The position numbers and the translations under genes were made by a program. From assembly GCA_029238555.1 (NCBI GenBank), contig JAQWFV010000043.1, positions 1 to 26,535 on the forward strand: DNA of 26,535 bases. Direction: 5' to 3'. Of the stretch, positions 25,831 through 26,535 are shown piece by piece. The notes under the pieces are model-generated. The model worked only from the letters and a program-made list of their open reading frames with translations. It did not search any database and was not told where the DNA came from. This DNA comes from Flavobacteriaceae bacterium. GTDB lineage: Bacteria > Bacteroidota > Bacteroidia > Flavobacteriales > Flavobacteriaceae. How positions within the stretch are numbered: position 1 is the first letter of the stretch; each line of letters begins with the position of its first letter.

Positions 25831-26535
25831 ATGCAAAAGCCTCTCATACTCATTACCAACGACGACGGAATTACTGCTCCAGGAATAAGACACCTCATTG
25901 AATTTGCCAAGGAGATTGGCGAAGTGATCGTTGTTGCTCCAGACAGTCCACAATCGGGTATGGGCCATGCTATTACTATAAACAGCACCTTGTATGTAGA
26001 GCAAATTGTCGTAGATAAAAACAATCCAGATCAAAAAGAATACAGCTGTAGCGGCACACCCGCTGATTGTGTTAAAATTGCACTTCAAGAAATTTTACAC
26101 CGCAAACCGGATCTTTGCATTAGTGGAATTAACCATGGTTCAAATGCTTCAATCAATGTCATTTATTCAGGAACTATGAGTGCTGCCATTGAAGCTGGAA
26201 TAGAAGGAATTCCCGCTATAGGGTTCTCTCTTTGCGACTTTAGTTGGGAAGCCAACTTCGCAAGCGCCAAACCTTTTATCCAACAAATTATCAAGGAATC
26301 CTTAAACAAAGGAATTCCTTCTGGAGTTGTTCTTAATGTAAATATTCCTAAAACAACGGAAAACACATCCATCAAAGGAATTAAAGTGTCTAGACAGGCC
26401 AAAGGAAATTGGAAAGAGAAATTTGACAAAAGAACCAGTCCAATGGGAAGGGATTACTATTGGCTAACAGGTGTTTTTGACCTTCAAGACAAAGGAGAAG
26501 ATACGGATCAATGGGCTTTAGATCATGGATATATC
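25831..26535 (+). CDS. surE: 5'/3'-nucleotidase SurE, partial (3' end beyond the window)
   Basis: SurE is a metal-dependent survival-protein phosphatase that dephosphorylates nucleoside monophosphates. The frame starts at an ATG and runs to the right edge, giving 235 residues. The family signature is complete in the visible part: ILITNDDGITAPGI (6-19) with the metal aspartates D11-D12, the conserved serine in PQSGMGHAIT (40-49), SCSGTPADCVK and the SGINHGSNAS block. The rest of the C-terminus lies outside. It is divergent from the protease gene. Confidence 0.95.
   Translation, partial: MQKPLILITNDDGITAPGIRHLIEFAKEIGEVIVVAPDSPQSGMGHAITINSTLYVEQIVVDKNNPDQKEYSCSGTPADCVKIALQEILHRKPDLCISGINHGSNASINVIYSGTMSAAIEAGIEGIPAIGFSLCDFSWEANFASAKPFIQQIIKESLNKGIPSGVVLNVNIPKTTENTSIKGIKVSRQAKGNWKEKFDKRTSPMGRDYYWLTGVFDLQDKGEDTDQWALDHGYI

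Overview
The window looks like chromosome of a Bacteroidota bacterium, most likely a member of the Flavobacteriaceae. The DNA is AT-rich, upstream regions carry the Bacteroidota -7 promoter element TAnnTTTG, and strong Shine-Dalgarno sequences are scarce. Gene content and order are typical of the group: topA next to an arginase-fold gene, miaB / sigma-54 activator / lptE / TPR-like gene / secG, groES-groEL, and purH-mreBCD-mrdA-rodA. I see no rRNA, tRNA, CRISPR array, IS element, prophage or transfer signature. No gene-free stretch exceeds about 190 bases.

Layout from left to right. (1) Minus strand, 1-3098: topA, followed 27 bp downstream by an arginase/formimidoylglutamase-family gene cut by the window edge. 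(2) Plus strand, 3282-7878: miaB, a sigma-54 enhancer-binding protein, lptE, a TPR-like protein and secG. This envelope-biogenesis operon ends in a strong terminator. (3) Plus strand, 8031-9968: groES-groEL, with a sigma-54-like sequence upstream and a strong bidirectional terminator after. (4) Minus strand, 13563 down to 10049: five genes that look like a soft-metal (copper-type) handling operon. They encode a small secreted HYC/CC/PP Cys protein, an outer-membrane beta-barrel, a secreted tandem-HMA protein, an NHL beta-propeller lipoprotein and an HMA domain fused to a MauE/DoxX-like membrane domain. (5) Plus strand, 13668-23471: a GAF-domain (free methionine sulfoxide reductase-like) gene, purH, the rod/elongasome operon mreB-mreC-mreD-mrdA-rodA, then msrA and selO translationally chained to rodA. 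(6) Minus strand, 23541-25679: a lipoprotein tail-specific protease. (7) Plus strand from 25831: surE, cut by the right edge.

Most of the window is conserved housekeeping. The parts least explained by textbook biology are the five-gene metal cluster at 10.0-13.6 kb, the arginase-fold protein that has lost recognisable metal ligands, the receiver-less sigma-54 activator placed directly before lptE, and the coupling of methionine-sulfoxide repair and SelO to the cell-wall elongation operon. Family assignments rest on motifs read by eye; no database search was run.
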